From: Prostheceraeus crozeri
Taxonomy: Eukaryota > Platyhelminthes > Polycladida > Euryleptidae
Assembly (NCBI GenBank): GCA_907163375.1
Contig: CAJQUW010015346.1
Location: forward strand, 62,001-126,000
Length of the DNA: 64,000 nucleotides
Direction: 5' to 3'
The translations under genes and the position numbers were made by a program. Shown piece by piece: positions 50,921-63,385 of this stretch (within the stretch, counting starts at the first letter, position 1; each line of letters opens with the position of its first letter). Under the pieces are notes generated by a model. The model did not search any database. It had not been told where the DNA came from and worked only from the letters and a program-made list of their open reading frames with translations.

Positions 50921-51477
50921 CTACAATCTGCTCGTAATCATTGTCGGAAATATCGTCTTTCTCCAGAAAATGAATTGATCGTTTTCGTCCCGATATTGTT
51001 TCACAGACTTTACTATGAAATCGGCATTTCCATGAATGGTCAGCACTTGTGATGAAGTGCAGTATTCAATTTCATTCACAGTTAGGTACACTTTGACGTG
51101 GTTCGACATTCATCCGTTTATTTGCCAGGCGCTTTTGTGGCTTTTCGGGTTTATAACGCATCAGACGACGAAACTCAACAGAGCTGTCGCTCATGTCTTC
51201 AAAATTTACCTGCCCGTTTTCAAGTAATCGCTCAACTACTCTATCACGATTCAAAGGAACGATCCCGGCCTTTTCGAATCCCGATATCATATTCTGCGAT
51301 CCATACCTTTAAATAGGAATTATCCATTGTGTCTTTGATGAGCTTGGGAAGGGCATCCTTTGGAATTGAGGTCAAATTGTGTCCATGGCAATGTTTCCAC
51401 TCAGTCAACATTTGTCTGCACACACGCTTCAAGGGTGAGAAAAATGCAATATCTAAAGGATTTGAATTTCTGGTCAT
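50921..51477 (-). pseudogene. pogo-type transposase, C-terminal part, frameshifted
   Basis: One frame reads NPLDIAFFSPLKRVCRQMLTEW, which holds the third catalytic Asp of pogo-type DDE/D transposases, then SIPKDALPKLIKDTMDN. A second frame (51072-51290) continues with ISGFEKAGIVPLNRDRVVERL, the conserved 'GFrkaGiyPlnrd.v..rl' end. So one frame change lies near 51290. N-terminal domains are absent here. Confidence 0.8.
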
Positions 51478-51489
51478 TGCTTACCGCTT

Positions 51490-52310
51490 CACACAGTCGT
51501 AAAAACCGAATGCAATATATCTTAAGTAAATAAACGGACTTTCAATGGGCCTATATATTTTCATCATTTGAACAAAATGCAAACATCGTTAGGATCGTCA
51601 CAGTTACAATCAATTAATTCCATTTTATTGATCAACAGCCATAATTAATATTTTTGACCAGCCTTATGCTTCATGAAAATCATTTCTGAGCAATAGAAAT
51701 CCATTATTATTATTTAGGGACAACTTGTGCCACGAAAATCATCTAATTTTTCTAAAACTGATCTCACGACTTCAAAAATAAGCCAATCATGTTCATTCTT
51801 TTTCGTATCTCATACCATTACGCCTGCACACACTGAGTGTTAACAAGATTGAAATAGTGAATCGATACTCACCACATGAAAGTTTTTGTGTTTTGAAAAA
51901 GTGCAAAAAAAGTGACTTTTTCAAAAATTCTCAGACAAATTGAATTTTGGAGGAAGTCTAAGGAAAAAATGTACCTTTCGGCTAAATTGAGTCAATTTAC
52001 AGGAAAATTAATTACAAGACCGATAAATCTTACAGAAGAATGTGGAAACGACCGTGGCACAAGTTTCATTCGCTGGCACAAGATATCTCAGTTGACGGCA
52101 TCAATGAAATTCCAATCAAAATGTTATTAGAAATCTTAATAGAAATCAAATGAAATGTCAGACTCTCAACAATTCTACACTGAGTAATTGAAAGCATTAT
52201 ATTTCTACATCAATTCATGAAAATTCAAATGTCTGAAACAGCTTTGACATCAACAAAATAACAAATTAGTGACCAAATTTCCAATATTATCGATATAAAT
52301 AGGCCTTATA
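51490..52310. other. Gene-free stretch
   Basis: AT-rich, no supported gene or repeat. Confidence 0.35.
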
Positions 52311-52329
52311 GGCCCACAAACCATGGGTC

Positions 52330-52810
52330 CATTGGGTAGACTAGCAACCCAGTATTGATTAAATCTCCAATGTGTATACAGTTTCGATTTTATTAAATGA
52401 ACTCCAGTTGAACTCAATTGGATATTGATACCGTGAGATGCTCAAATTGTTGCAGTTTTGAAGAAATTACCTCGAAATTGAGTGGATTATGATAGCAATG
52501 GAGGGAAAAATAGCATTTTACAAATCCTTCCTGTCATGACAGGCCTTGTATGAGTAATGTTTGCTAAATTAGCAATTCGATAGGTTGCTATTACTCTCAT
52601 GCTCAACTCAGCAACCTCAATCGTATTTTCTTAAGCGTGATCATATCACAAGCAACCTGCCACTGGTAGAGCAAAATAACAATCAAAGGCAATGATCACA
52701 ATAAGCTTGAAAAGATGTAAATGGGTCCACATCACTATTCAGATTCAAGAAATGAAAAATAAATTATATTAATCATAAAATTATGCCGATAAAAATGGTA
52801 GCAGAATCGA
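52330..52810 (+). repeat. Copy A of a dispersed repeat (related to 57131-57971)
   Basis: Aligns with 57150-57605 over about 470 bases in the same orientation, sharing AATGTGTATACAGTTTCGAT-type start, GTCATGACAG, TTAGCAATTCGAT and GCGTGATCATATCACA. The right end is missing, so it is truncated or extends into diverged sequence. Confidence 0.75.
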
Positions 52811-53245
52811 ATTCAGTTGTAAGTCAGATATCACTGCTTATAACGAAGTAAGAAACACCATGCAACTTTTGACATATCTATGCTATTAGAAGAAGTAAGA
52901 AGCATCTGGTAAACCATATACACGTTTGGAAGCCTTTACCAACGGTAGCAACGTCACCAGAAAGAGGGAAATAGATAATTTGGCAGCAAGTATTTCATCT
53001 GTTTTGGTAGATGCAGGTCAATCAACAGAAAATACAAAGTTTCAATACAAAAAAAGCTTATATAAACAGCTGCTTTCTTTTCAGAACTTGATTTCCTTCC
53101 AGCATTATATGAGTGACACGCTGATCCTTCAACAACAGTGGGAGTCTCAGCAAATTGTGATTCTAACCGTTTATGATTATGTCTTCTATTTCATCGAATT
53201 TTTGGAAATGTGCTCTTTCCGGTAAACTTTCCAAGTTGAGCTATT
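52811..53245. other. Stretch with one unassigned 99-codon ORF
   Basis: An ORF at 52926-53225 (plus) is open but shows no domain, and its end is AT-rich low-complexity protein; I do not call it a gene. Confidence 0.3.
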
Positions 53246-53249
53246 TACT

Positions 53250-53530
53250 GAATCTCGATGCATTCTAAAGTGCATTACTTCTAGTATCTGAATGCATTCC
53301 AAAGTGTATTACTTTTGGCATCTGAATGCATTCCAAAGTGTATTACTTTTAGCATCTGAATGCATTCCAAAGTGCATTGCTTTTAGCATCTGAATGCTTT
53401 CCAAAGTGTATTAATTTTAGCATCTGAATGCATGCATTCCAAAGTGTATTTCTTTTAGTATCTGAATGCATTTCAAAGTGCATTACTTTTTGTATCTAGA
53501 TACATTCCAAAGTATCTGGATGCATTTCAT
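53250..53530. repeat. 34-bp minisatellite, about eight copies
   Basis: Units of GCATCTGAATGCATTCCAAA plus AGTGTATTACTTTTA, diverging toward both ends. Confidence 0.92.
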
Positions 53531-53539
53531 ATATGAATC

Positions 53540-54505
53540 TTCGTGCTCTGAACGATAAGATACGGAACAGGCACAAGAACGTTGAGCATCGGAACAGGGA
53601 AAATCTTGAAAGCACTCTAATTTCGCAGCAGAAATGTCGAACGACTATTTCGCAAGCATCTTTCGAGATGATCCATGTATGAATCAGACGATTACACGCC
53701 TAAACGATGGACGTTGGTGTCCTCTTTTTTAGAAACCGATGAGATTTGAAACACATTGCTAAAATTGGCCCCAAAGGGTGCTGGAAGCGATGAAATTCCC
53801 GCTTGATGTTGAAAACAGCAGTATTTGTCATTTCTAAACTTTGTTTACTTGTTTAATTTCTCTTTATTGTCTAGAATCTTCGCACATCGATGGAAAATTG
53901 TGAAAATCATCCCGAATCTAAAATGCAAAAAACTAAGCATATCTGATTTCAGGCTGATCTTATTATTACCTGTTGTTACGTAATGCAGCTTGTACATTGA
54001 TCGTAAAATTAAAAAGGAGTGATCAAGAAATTTGGTACTTCAACGTTGCTGCAAAAGTGTTTGAAAGACTCATTTTTAGCATTTTGTAATTACGGACTTA
54101 ATCAGCTTGGTTTTCGACGAAGCAGCAATGCAGCTATTATTCGGAGAGTTTCACTAAATTAGAGGTTACACATACGCTATAACTCATTGATAAGTTTTGA
54201 TGCAAAAATGGCTTTTGAAAGTGTTTTCCATCATTGTTCAATTAAAACTTTTCTCTAGTTTCTGAAGTTCGACACAGGGCTTCATTTCTTGACAGAGAGG
54301 AGTTATTGGGAAGAAAGAAAAGAGCATGCGCGCATTTCAATATGAGCAGAAGAGAAAAGTAAAAGTTTCTTCAAGAATCCCACAGCAGGAGCTGTTTTAT
54401 CTCCATCGCTTTCGACAATAACAGCACATGATATCATGCTGATGCTGGATGTCGATCGGATGATGAGACATTGAACGAATCCACATTGATTAGAATGGGA
54501 ATATG
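53540..54505. other. Gene-free stretch
   Basis: Nothing supportable seen on either strand. Confidence 0.35.
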
Positions 54506-55166
54506 TGCTCATAGATAAAGTAGGTAGGCTACATATAGTGTCGACTCAAAGAGTGTCTGTAGGCCTATACAGTGATAATTTTTACATGAAAATATTCAGT
54601 TTTTGTGGAGATTGCGTCCAAAAAGTAATCTGAGCAATTTTTATAAAGCTAAATTTTTGCAAATTATTCCTTGTTTACCTATTGTATGCCATAGACGTGA
54701 AACCACTAGTCGTATGAAGCTTATTAGATATCAAAAAAGGATGAGCATTTACTAACAGGTATTTTAATTAAGCGGGAATTCAACTGCTTCTCAAAAGAAA
54801 TTCATGAACCGCATTATAATGCAAGTCTTCATGAAAAACTTGAAATCTCATTGTGCTTATTGGCTGTAATTTCAAGATCATCTGCGTGTGATTTTATGAT
54901 TCACTAAAATTAATGTTTCATTTCTTGAATCTGAATATGTGGACCGATTGCCCAAGAAAGGCAAACGTAAGCTCATCATACCAGTCCACAACTGTACTAT
55001 CAGTTTCATTACCATAGCTATCAATGCCACTCCTCCACAGCAATTCAAATCCACAAAATCAGTCCACATTACGTCACTCAAATCCAAAAAAGCCAAAATA
55101 TTCTGCGCTACTGCATCGAATATGAAACTGAAGTGTGGATGTAGACTGGTGTGCTGAGCTTAACTT

Positions 55167-55320
55167 TGGCTTTTTTGGGCAATCGGCTTCATTCCGTGAC
55201 TTTTTTGACTCTTTTGTGATTTTGGCTTTTTTGGGCAATCGGCTACATTCCGTGACTTTTTTGGCTCTTTTGTGATTTTGGCTTTTTTTGGATTACTTTT
55301 GGCTCTTTTGGAAATGATCA
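55167..55320. repeat. 56-bp tandem repeat, two and a half copies
   Basis: Units begin at 55167, 55223 and 55280 with GGCTTTTTTGGGCAATCGG; the third is partial. Confidence 0.88.
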
Positions 55321-55418
55321 TTAACCCTGACGATCCACTTCCCAAATGAGGACAATAGTATCTCGTCATTTAGTCAGCTTTGAAAGAATTTGAGATAAGT
55401 TCACGAGTCTAATTAGTT

Positions 55419-55889
55419 CACTAGGTGACATGCCACGCTCAATCACACGTAATTCACGCGTGAACTAGCGCGCAATTACACATGACCCTAAACATCCGTG
55501 GCTATGCGGGATATTGCTGCAATATCTGTTATAAGTTAGTGAAGTTGGCAGTCCAGTTATATAGACTTTGCGTCTCATGTATCTGCATGTATCAGAGGCT
55601 AAACAATGAAAGGACCTCAATTTCATGTTCAGGGAAGACAGAACATGCTTAGCGGTTCATCCGTGGTTCAAGCGGCAGCGCAGACAACCGTAGACGACCC
55701 GCAAACTATAAACGATCGCCCGCGAGTATTCATAAACATTCCCCATATTTTAACAGCATCAGATCAAGTGATTTCTGACTCTTAGTGCAGCGCGTATGTA
55801 CGCGGGTAGAAGAATAGAATGTCTTTAACCACGGATGTTTGGGGTGTTCCGTAGTTACGCGTGAATTACGCGTGGCATGTCACCTAGTG
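55419..55889. mobile_element. 471-bp MITE
   Basis: Inverted ends of about 80 bases start CACTAGGTGACATGCCACGC and include GTAATTCACGCGT and AAACATCCGTGG. The interior is CpG-rich compared with the flanks and has no ORF. Target duplication is not clear. Family not assigned. Confidence 0.82.
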
Positions 55890-56865
55890 TTATTTTGTGC
55901 TTGTGGATAAAGCTTTGCCTGAGACCATTATTTTACCAAAAAATCATTCTACCTGCATAAATCAAAGTCCAATACCATCCAGACTTACAGCACAGTATTG
56001 ATTTTTGAAATTCTCTAACTTTTGCTGCATTTTCCGTAGAAGAAATCTGTATCAATGCTGACAATAAGGCCATGGTTATGCTCTATCACCAAAAAATTGC
56101 AAATCTAGGGATTCAGCTGCTATTCTACGTAAATCTAGGTTACTATGAGTTACAATTACAATATTTTATATGTATGTCAGTTATGTATTGTATTTCTATT
56201 ATTGAATTTCATCACTGTTTGGCCTACATTATGTCAAAAAAATAGACATAGCTTTCAATGAACCAAACAACTTTAACAATATAGCGTTATGTGAAAACTC
56301 AACATTTTATTAATATTCACTAATATAAATCATATGTCTTCAAATTATCAAATATTGAGAAAAGGATTCTTTTTAAGACTTGCAATAATATCTCATACTT
56401 TGTACGGTCCTATAAGTCCATTGAAAATAAAAAGTATTCTGTATGACATTAAAACTGCTTCCCCTGAAACTCCTCTTACGATCTTTTTTGAATCCTAGAG
56501 ACTTATGATTTAATCCCAGAAGTAGGCCTATAAAGTGATCATTTATGCAACAAACACCTATATGCACTGAACCCCCTTTCAATTCGTTTAATCTCCATTA
56601 AAGAAATCATAATTTTTTACTAGTCTAATCTTGGTTAGAACCAACCTATGTTTATTGAATGCAGGATAAATGTAAGTTTATCTAATTTTACTGTTGCTTA
56701 TAATTCATTATTTTGTCAATAATAAGCTAAGTATTTGAATTAAATAAGCGTAATTTTGTAAACATGGAAAGTATAAGACTAAAACTAATTTTGAGTGTGA
56801 ACATTTATGAGGAAGCGTAAAACATTTTCTTCATTTTTAGGATCAGTGGCTTGGCACATAAATCG
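55890..56865. other. Gene-free stretch
   Basis: No supported gene or repeat. Confidence 0.35.
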
Positions 56866-56870
56866 CGATC

Positions 56871-57130
56871 CAAAGACTTCGAGCTCAATGGTCACAAGAA
56901 CAGCTTGACAATGCCATTCAGTCTGTTATAAATGGGATGTCGGTTAAGAACGCTTCAACGACGTACAACATTCCACGCCGAACGTTGAGAAATCACATCA
57001 AAACGGGTAGCAGAACCAAATCTATGAAAAGAATGACATTAACAGACAATGAAGAAAAGCAGTTAGTTGAAAGAATCATCTGATTTTGTGATCTCGGATT
57101 CCCTCTGAGTAAGAAGATGATTCAAGCCTC
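56871..57130 (+). pseudogene. pogo-type transposase N-terminus (psq-like HTH and start of CENP-B HTH)
   Basis: The frame WSQEQLDNAIQSVINGMSVK, NIPRRTLRNHIKTG matches the pipsqueak-type helix-turn-helix of pogo-like transposases; KRMTLTDNEEKQLVERII and GFPLSKKMIQAS begin the second, CENP-B-type HTH. A stop codon (TGA near 57082) interrupts the frame after ERII. The piece ends where the 841-bp element begins. Confidence 0.82.
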
Positions 57131-57971
57131 CATAGAGTAGGTATATTAGGTAGAGTGGTAACTCCGCATTTATTAAATCCCAATGTGTATACACTTTCGA
57201 TTTCATTAAATGAACTCAAGGGAGATGCAGGTGGTATTGTCACCAAATGTGAGATATGCGCATTTTTGCAGTTTTGCAGAAATTACAACGGAATTGAATG
57301 ATCATGATTGTAATGCAGAAAGAATGATAGTATTCTACAGATCCTCCGTGTCATGACAGCCTTGGAGAGGTAATGTTTGTCAAATTAGCAATTCGATGGG
57401 TTCCTATTACTTTCATGCTCAACCTCAAGAGTATTTTCTTATGCGTGATCATATCACAGGCAACCTGCAACTGGCAGAGCAAAATCACATTATCAAAAAC
57501 AATCATTTCATTTAACTTTGAAAGATGTAAATAGTTCCACATCACTATTCAGATTCTAGAAATGAAGCATGAATTTAGTGAATCATAAATGCCGATGAAA
57601 ATTGAATTAAAAAATTGAAATTTCAGCCAAGAAAGCACGAATGATTTCGTGACTTTTTCATGAAGACTTTCATTAGAATACAATTCATGAAATTCCCTTG
57701 ATAATCAGCTTGATTTCCTCTTTGTTAGGATGCTTATTAGCAAATATTCATTCCTTTTGATATCCAACTTGTTTCATACTACTTATTTGGGGGCGTCATC
57801 TCGGTAGTATATAAGTTGGCAAAATTTTGACTTTTTTAAGACTGTTCAAATAATTTTTTGGACCACGGGAACGTAATGTCCGCAAAAGACTGAATCTTTT
57901 GATATAAAAATTTTCACTGTATACAGATACTTTGTTGAGTCGACACTATACCTCTACATCCCTACTCTATG
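57131..57971. mobile_element. 841-bp non-autonomous element inserted in the pogo transposase
   Basis: Perfect 11-bp inverted ends, CATAGAGTAGG, followed by related inner words (TAGAGTGGTAACTC and, inverted, TATAGTGTCGACTC). Partial relatives lie at 52330, 54510 and, inverted, at 60600-60719. No ORF. It splits the transposase between 57130 and 58008. Confidence 0.75.
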
Positions 57972-58007
57972 CCTATGTCTATGCATACGTGATGCAAAGC
58001 AAAACAT

Positions 58008-58228
58008 CAATTCTCGAATAAAAGACAGATTGCCAGACGTGCTTGGGTAGAGAACTTTCTTAACCGGCAACTGGAAATATTGATTAGGAGAGCCCAAACA
58101 CTAAATCCAGCTCGAGCCGAGAAGCTAAACCCAGTAAATGAGCATTTCAGCAAACTGAAAGCTATTATGGATGAATTGGACTTACACAATAAACCAAATC
58201 GCATTTATAATCCCACATTTTGCCAATA
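58008..58228 (+). pseudogene. pogo-type transposase, second piece (CENP-B HTH end)
   Basis: Reads NKRQIARRAWVENFLNRQLE, then RRAQTLNPARAEKLN and LDLHNKPNRIYN, the end of the CENP-B-type HTH and the linker just before the first catalytic Asp in pogo transposases. The expected (V)DETG does not follow; the frame ends at TAA (58226-58228). So the DDE domain has been lost here. Confidence 0.82.
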
Positions 58229-58229
58229 A

Positions 58230-59960
58230 ACTAAAGCTAACTATGGTTTAGTAACATTTTGACAGCAGGATGATTTTATAGTCCTACTTATGCGTCAATT
58301 TGCACCATAAGCATTATCTCGGAATAATTTCAGTTGTTTTTCTGCGTGTTGGCATTTATGTAACAGAGATTGTTTTAAAATATTGTATTTTTTCATTTAA
58401 CATAAAATTGGAAAGGGTGGCCTTATTGCCAGCACATTTGTTCGGAACAATTTTTCAACTTTTACCTTAGTTAAAACTAGGATGTCTACACTGTAATCCT
58501 CTGCGTGCTCATTTAGGTCGCACTTACGTGCCAAAAGCCTGGTGACACTGGAGAATAACAAACGGGTGCCAAATAGGTGCAAATCCTGGATGGATTGGCA
58601 CATAGAAAAATCAGATATAGAGCAAAAATCAGCACTGCTTACAAATTATAATTTCAGTAGTATTTAAAGTTGTTATAATATGATTATAGCCGAAAATTTT
58701 ATTTACCATAACAGCTTTACTTATATATTTATTATTGATAGCAGGCCTATGCCATATAGCATTTAATGCTTCATATACTTTAAGGGAGTTAATCCTGATA
58801 CATGGCACACTTAAATTGAGAAAAGGTTTCCATCATATGATCGAATAAAAAAATCAAGGCATCATGGAATTGAATAACAAAATTTATTTTTAATACAAAC
58901 GCATCATGAGAGCACTCTTTGTTCATCTACAAAAGGGCATGCAACAAAATTGCATAGGCTTCTACAGATGCATCTTACTGAAACATGAGAAGAAAAATCT
59001 GCCAAATTGAGATACAAAACTTGTACAAACATTCAAAATTATGCTAAAATACAATCAATTGCGTAGTTCATTGTGTTTATCAAAATTGCCTCTAAATGAA
59101 TCGTATAAAAATATCGTAAAAAGAGTGTTCGTATATTAGAAAAGGATGAATATGGGAATGATTCCGAAGCAATTAATAAGTACTACCAAAAAATGCAAAG
59201 GCTGACGATTTCTGAAACAAATTAAGTCAACATAGAAATTGTTATGCTGTGCAATAAAATCTGAAGATATGCAAAAGCTAGGGGTCAGTCTATTGAAACA
59301 ATAGGTATAACGACCAATTCTCAGAGTAGGAGTTTTGTAATCAAGATAAATAAAGACTTAGATAAACATGTGATATCATTCTATTTTATACACAAACGTA
59401 AATAATTTCCGTCTGGAATTCACAAATTACGTTGTGCTTATAGGCCCTACATGGCTTTGCTTATTCTTTTGTATGTTTACTACTGGGGAGGAAGGAAATC
59501 AATCAATGCTAATTTTTGCTAATTTCTGAGTAATGGCTACATAATGAACTTTAGCAACACACTACAGTACTCATACTGCGGTACTCAGTCTGTACAGTAC
59601 CGTAATTACGAGTATCAAAAATTAACGTTGTTCACTTCATGAATTTATCAAATTGAATAGTGGTGCATTTATACCTTATTGTAAATCTAAAAGATAACAA
59701 GCAAGGCCAGATATACCAGTAGGCTACTGCGTTGTTTTATTGCATGTTTACAAATATCTATCGAAAATAACACCTTCGAAAAGAATGTTATTTATCTACC
59801 TGCGCAGTGGGTCTGCAGCAGAGTTTTAAGGTTGTGACGAACTGAAGACTAAATTCCTTAATAAAGGAAATAACTGGGTATATTTAAAATCAATGTTGAT
59901 ATTATAAATAACAATATATTTTAAAACATTGATTGATCTAATCACAAGGGTACAAATTTT
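58230..59960. other. Gene-free stretch
   Basis: AT-rich, with no supported gene. Confidence 0.35.
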
Positions 59961-59965
59961 TTATT

Positions 59966-60152
59966 AGAGATCTTTCGATCATCACTTCGATGACCACTGC
60001 AATTTATTATCCTCAAATATATCAACCTCTCGTAGGAATCTATGATAGTCGAGCTTTTATTTAAAATATAGTTTCCTACGAAAGGTTGAGATATTTGAGG
60101 ATGATGAAATTGTGGTGAACATGATCATTGGGGTGATGATCGACAAATCTCT
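59966..60152. repeat. 187-bp foldback repeat
   Basis: Arms of about 75 bases (AGAGATCTTTCGATCATCAC, TATCCTCAAATAT, TCAACCTCTCGTAGGAA and inverses) around a loop of about 40 bases. MITE-like; target duplication not clear. Confidence 0.8.
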
Positions 60153-60599
60153 GTATAAAATCAATGCTTATGTTTCATTGAAATTTTAACTAAATTCCTT
60201 GTTATTTAGGACACTAATGTACATGAAATAAAATAATGATAGCGGAATGACCGGATCTTATAGCAATATTGAAGAAAGGTTTCGAGTCTAATGTGATGCT
60301 GAGGTTATACCGGTATCTTATTATTGAAGACACCTAATATTCATAACAACGGGTGAAATAATCCAGGAAATGCAGTAAGAGTATATTCTTTCACTAAGAC
60401 AACTTAGTAAATCACTAAATCTATGGATATTTTCTGATATTTTAGCGAAGGAATGGAGTAAAAATATTTAATAGTTCCGTTACAATATTGGTTTGAATTA
60501 ACTATGTCCTTATTGCCTACAGGTTGGTCTTTACCATTCTTTCTTCTGTATGCCTGCTGCTATCATGATCAGTCAAATCCGTGTAAGTTTCTCCAAAAG

Positions 60600-60719
60600 T
60601 GTAAAAATTTGCATACATGTGGTGCCTGATCTCAACTCGAGTTCATTTAATAAAACCGAAACTACATTGGGGATTTAATTAATACTGAGTTGCCACTCTA
60701 TGTATAGCCTACTACTATG
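60600..60719 (-). repeat. Inverted copy of the CATAG repeat end
   Basis: The inverse of this stretch matches the left 110 bases of the 57131 element (GAGTGGCAACTCAGTATT, AATCCCCAATGTAG, TTTATTAAATGAACTC). Confidence 0.75.
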
Positions 60720-62299
60720 CATGCTACTGCTCCTGACATACTTGCTTAATGATTATGAATTTCTGGTCATAATTTAGCGCTCAATATGAAGCTCACTGTA
60801 TGCTCACAACGAGAACGAGCAGACCTCCTGTGATTTTCTTCACTCACCCACCAAAAGAGACAGTCGATATCCTTGGATTTAAATCGAACAAATCTTTTAC
60901 ATGGTTTTCACATATTGATAAACGATACCCTGAAACCCATGATCACCAAAAAAGGACTTATATAATTCATGTGCTTACACTCACGATACTTGTGGTTGTT
61001 CGTTGTATGTTGGATATTTTAACGAAAGATAAATATCTAATTTCGAAATTCGAGAGATGTTATCACAAAACACAGTTGTAGAGACTGATACAAACTGAAG
61101 TGCTTGCCTGCTTTCTTCAATCTCAACCCCACCAAGCTGTGAAGCTGTTTCAGTCAGTTTTGGAGTGCAATCATATTTTGAATCACAGTGCCTTATTCCC
61201 TGAGTCACACTTGTCACAACTGTACTCTGTTAAGAAGGGTTCGTGTCTCACAAGAACTCTTTAAAAGGCTCTTTTCATGAACCCTTTACTATAAAACCCT
61301 TAACTTTAAAAAATACTGTAGACTACTCTGTTTAAAGACGGTTTTTGATGCCGGTGTAAAAGGATTTTATACCACAAAGGCCGTTTGCTATAAAAAAGAC
61401 CCTTTGGCTACACCAGAAAACCCTACCTTTAGAGAAAGTGTTTACTTGTTTTTATGACTTACCATGTGGCAAAAGCGATTGAATTCATTTATTTCTATTT
61501 TCATTACATTTGAATTCATTGCTTTAAAAATATGTATTTTATATTACATTAAAAAATAAAGTTATGAAATCGTTTTGCTTCATTTCTAAAGGCTCTTTTT
61601 ACTTCTAGTGGCTCTGATGCATTCTATGCTTTTTATCATGGGCAGAACTATCCTACATTGATCGAATTGATTACCTTAAATGCCCAACTGCTGCTTTGCG
61701 TGCATGTAAGAGAATCATGTCCTCTCATAGTCCCTTTCAACTTTTAACAAGCAGTAGATTAGTTAAAAAATTAGTAAAACGCTTCTAGATTTGCAGAATT
61801 CACAATTCCAAATATTGATTATTGTTGATTCAACAGAGAATATGAGCTCGGCAGTGTTCATCAGTTGCAACTGAGATTGTTTTAGATACTGGTGAGTATA
61901 GCTACCAGTTTCCTGATTGAAATCGATATCGTCGACTGATCACTCTGCTCGCGTGTGAAAAAGCCAGAGGTGGCCTCTGGGTTTGCAAGGTGGAAGGCCA
62001 CATGTTTTCTGTGAGAGAGAGAGAGCGTGAAATTTTATTGAAACGTCGCAAAAAGGACTTAGCGCTACGCTGTGGACACTAATTCTGAATGACTTTGATA
62101 TTATTTTTTACTCGGGAGGCCTTATCTCTGTTAATTCTTGCTGAATGAATATTGTTATTTCTAGGCCTACAGACCTGCAATAGGCCATACCGTTTAGTGG
62201 TTAATGATTGACTTACTTTAGTTTTGATGTAGAAAATAATGAGTTTTGGCAATTAAGTGATATTTTTAAGAGGACTGCCAATAAGTCACGTTGATACAC
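60720..62299. other. Gene-free stretch
   Basis: No gene is supported. Words of the form AAAGGGT/ACCCTTT recur at 61230-61440 in both orientations, suggesting a decayed repeat. Confidence 0.35.
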
Positions 62300-62639
62300 T
62301 TAACCCTAGGCGGGCCAAGGGTGGTGATTTTGACCACCCAATGTAGTTTTTTGCAATAATCACATAATGAACACGACTTTCCGTATGAGATTTCGTGACT
62401 TTTACTTTCTGGATATTAATGAAATATTTACATTGCGAAATTTTTACATCGGACTCTGACGTTTATTTGGAACGCAAAGGCTTATGAATGAAAGTGTGTA
62501 GGACGGAAATTTGCAACTTCGTGAGAGCAGTGATTCACTGCGATAAAGAAATGGTGACATATTATGCAATAGTGTTTCCTTTTCTTGTTAGCTACCTCAA
62601 ACAGACACACAGCATTGTTCAAACGACTGCACGTGCGCG

Positions 62640-62715
62640 AGCAGCCTTTGTGCACGCACACACTCACACATGCACACAGACACAAGCGCACGCGTTATTT
62701 CATCACACAAGCGCA
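62640..62715. repeat. CA-rich microsatellite
   Basis: A stretch of CACACA/GCACAC words in the 5' part of the piggyBac element. Confidence 0.75.
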
Positions 62716-62819
62716 CGCTGCCATGCGAGCCAATTGAACACTGTTGACATCGAATGTGAGTGAAACTTGTCTACTTTATCGGATGAATAAAGCAATAACG
62801 TGGAAGTAGTTTCGTCAGT

Positions 62820-63239
62820 ATGTTTGCGATGGCTTCACGTCCGCGACGAGCTGCTGCTGTAACAGCTGTTTCAAGTATTTTGGCGCTTGATGAATCCTCA
62901 AGTTCTGAATCTGCCTCTGACATATCTAACTCTGATGATGAGGTCGAGGCAGCTGACATCGAAGTTATCCATGATGAACAGCTATCTACTGACGAGGAAG
63001 ATGATCAAGACGTCCAACAAACACGCTTTACCGACAAGAATGGTAATGTTTGGAAACATCAAGCAAGTGTCCAAACTGGAAGGAGAAATGCGGCTAATGT
63101 GATCCATCAATCTTCTGGCCCAACGCGTCTTGCTTTCAAGGACAATATTCTTCAAACTTGGCAAATCTTCTTCCCTGACGAGCTGCTTCAAAAAATTGTG
63201 GATTACAATTTGCAAAAGAACTTTTGTCGAAGCGACTGA
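62820..63239 (+). pseudogene. piggyBac transposase, N-terminal part
   Basis: Acidic, Ser-rich N-terminus (DESSSSESASDISNSDDEVE), then GNVWKHQ, SSGPTRLAFKDNILQTWQIFF and ELLQKIVDYNLQ, the order seen in piggyBac transposases before the catalytic domain. The start is an ATG at 62820 or 62826. It ends in an early stop and leads into the deletion. Confidence 0.8.
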
Positions 63240-63385
63240 CGTACGTGGGAACGATGATGTCAAACAGGCGTGATATACCACCAATTTTGCATGAGCGGCA
63301 AGCCCGAGACAATCGGAATTTATTTTCAGTAGAGACGACAAAGTTACATTAGCTGTCTATCAAACTGCGCCATCCAAAAAAGTAT

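Larger units (their letters stand above)
54510..60719. mobile_element. Possible large pogo-type element with related ends
   Basis: The left end (CATAGATAAAGTAGGTAGGC) and the inverse of the right end (CATAGTAGTAGGCTATACAT) resemble each other and the two ends of the 841-bp element at 57131-57971. The region between holds the N-terminal half of a pogo-type transposase in two pieces. If these are one element's ends it is about 6.2 kb with several insertions. The alternative is two unrelated solo copies of the repeat ends. Confidence 0.4.

Noticed and set aside
52926-53225. 99-codon ORF beginning MEAFTNGSN
   Set aside because: No recognisable domain and an AT-driven hydrophobic end; may be an old element piece.
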